DNA of 7,072 bases from Candidatus Omnitrophota bacterium (lineage in GTDB: Bacteria > Ratteibacteria > UBA8468 > B48-G9 > JAFGKM01): NCBI GenBank assembly GCA_023818745.1, contig JAMWBY010000069.1:1-7072 (forward strand). The letters are read 5' to 3'. This document shows, piece after piece, positions 6,280-7,072 of this stretch (position 1 is the first letter of the stretch; every line of letters starts with the position of its first letter). A program made the translations under genes and the position numbers. The notes under the pieces are model-generated. The model was not told the origin of the DNA. It did not search any database and saw nothing but the letters and a program-made list of their open reading frames with translations.

Positions 6280-6798
6280 ACAGAAGGTTAATAAATGTGA
6301 AAAATTGTTAGGATAATCTGGTTTTAAATTTAATATAGATGTGATGAATTTTGATTTTAAGCAGTCCTTTTCAATGATATCTTTGTTTTTTAATCTGTAT
6401 TACTAAAAATGCTTAAAGAGAAATTATCAATGTAAAAGTTGAGGAGAAAATTGTATAAAAAATTTTAAAACTATAAGTTTGGTGAAATTTTGTTTGTTCC
6501 AGAAAATGTTTTGGTATTATTACTTGAAAATGAAAAAGTAAGAAAACCATTAACCTTTGATATCAATCCAACTACTTATTAAAATATTGGAGAATTGAAA
6601 GTAATCTCTCATTATTTTAAAGAGCTGATAGTTTATTCAGGGATAGAAGAAAATTTGAAATATCATTTATGAAAAATTTGGAGTTTTCTAATTTTAGAAA
6701 GTTTAAAAATTTCTAATCTTTCAGAAGCAGCAGAAAAAAAGAGTTTTAAAAATTTGTTTGAGGAAGTTCTTTATTATTTAAGTTGGCTTTTTGCATAA
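6272..6798 (+). pseudogene. degraded gene of unknown family, last in the operon
   Basis: An ATG at 6272 with a good Shine-Dalgarno sequence overlaps the transporter stop by 8 bp, but the frame hits TAA at 6314 after 14 codons (MTKQKVNKCEKLLG). The same frame resumes to 6403 (SGFKFNIDVMNFDF...). Coding character then shifts frame: VLLKMLKEKLSM at about 6397-6432, and KVEEKIV at about 6435-6455 in another frame. From 6469 a single frame reads coherently to a TAA at 6796, interrupted by TAA at 6580 and TGA at 6670 (pieces of 37, 29 and 41 codons, e.g. FGEILFVPENVLVLLLENEK and NLSEAAEKKSFKNLFEEVLY). The pieces share the lysine/glutamate-rich composition of the intact genes. Joined, they would give roughly 170 residues of a probably soluble, helical protein. 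I do not recognise the family. Mutational decay is the likelier reading. Clustered sequencing errors are the alternative. Confidence 0.65.
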
Positions 6799-7072
6799 TT
6801 ATAAATTTTTTCTATTTCTATTCTTTTTTCTTGTTCAAGTTCATAACAATACTCTTTAATTTTGCTTTTATATAATTCATATGCTTTTTCTCTTACACTT
6901 TTTTTATTAACTTTCCAACTACCTAATGGTTCATGTTCAAATAAATCAGGAATCCAATATGTGTCTCTATAATTTTTTACTGTTGAATAATTATTAAGAA
7001 AATGGCCTTCTTTAACTCCTTCATTTATTATTTTTAAAATAGAATCGTCAATTTTAAATTCAATCCCTTTTT
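6774..7072 (-). CDS. MttB-like trimethylamine methyltransferase family protein, C-terminal part
   Basis: The minus strand is open from the right window edge to a TAA at 6774-6776, encoding the last 98 residues of a longer protein with its start beyond the window. The pattern GHFLNNYSTVKNYRDTYWIP, then DLFEH and a Trp about eight residues on, matches the C-terminus of the MttB family (usual form HFL..DHTL.HYR...W.P.LF.R...W), followed by a charged helix that closes such proteins. Family members are TIM-barrel methyltransferases that pass methyl groups from trimethylamine, glycine betaine or other quaternary amines to a corrinoid protein. Most bacterial members lack pyrrolysine; that site, if present, lies outside the window. 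The C-terminal helix (about residues 60-98) is long and very lysine/glutamate-rich. The gene is convergent with the plus-strand run, and its end overlaps the broken gene by 25 bp. The family assignment rests on this short tail only. Confidence 0.68.
   Translation of the reverse strand, partial: KGIEFKIDDSILKIINEGVKEGHFLNNYSTVKNYRDTYWIPDLFEHEPLGSWKVNKKSVREKAYELYKSKIKEYCYELEQEKRIEIEKIYNYAKSQLK

Noticed and set aside
6580..6672. Stop-codon recoding (TGA or TAA read as an amino acid) to rescue the broken gene.
   Set aside because: Both TAA and TGA interrupt it, the frame also changes, and TAA is the normal stop of every intact gene in the window, so recoding cannot explain it.
1..7072. CRISPR array, insertion sequence, defence or toxin-antitoxin system.
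   Set aside because: No regularly spaced repeats, transposase motifs, terminal inverted repeats or toxin/antitoxin-like pairs were found on either strand.

Overview
The window comes from an AT-rich bacterium (roughly 30% G+C by eye, with strong A/T bias at third codon positions and lysine/isoleucine/glutamate-rich proteins). A trigger factor, ClpP and a LonA-type protease with membrane-free architecture make it bacterial. All six readable stop codons are TAA. I cannot name the lineage. The small tandem operon and the MttB-like gene at the right edge would fit an uncultured, probably anaerobic candidate-phylum bacterium, but that is a guess.

Layout from left to right. Bases 1-65 are much richer in G+C (about half) than the rest and can fold into a three-way-junction-like structure; no gene was identified there. 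A tRNA-Gly(TCC) gene lies at 66-136. An AT-rich intergenic stretch (137-261) carries a perfect 24-bp tandem duplication enclosed by a 10-bp inverted repeat. A tightly packed plus-strand gene run then follows: trigger factor (tig, 262-1254), clpP (1260-1859), lon (1866-4199), a class V PLP-dependent aminotransferase (4212-5348) and a cation diffusion facilitator (5356-6279). Gaps between these genes are 5-12 bp, so they are very probably one transcript. A sixth gene begins inside the end of the transporter gene with a good ribosome binding site, but it is broken by several stops and frame changes (6272-6798). At the right edge the C-terminal 98 residues of an MttB-like (trimethylamine methyltransferase family) protein run on the minus strand, convergent with the run and overlapping the end of the broken gene.

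The first three genes form a proteostasis module: trigger factor catches nascent chains at the ribosome, while ClpP and Lon degrade damaged or regulatory proteins. Two departures from the usual pattern stand out. The trigger factor has lost its whole peptidyl-prolyl isomerase domain while keeping the ribosome-docking signature. The clpX gene that normally sits between clpP and lon is absent, with only 6 bp between them. The aminotransferase and transporter have no evident functional tie to proteolysis. I found no defence system, CRISPR array or insertion sequence.
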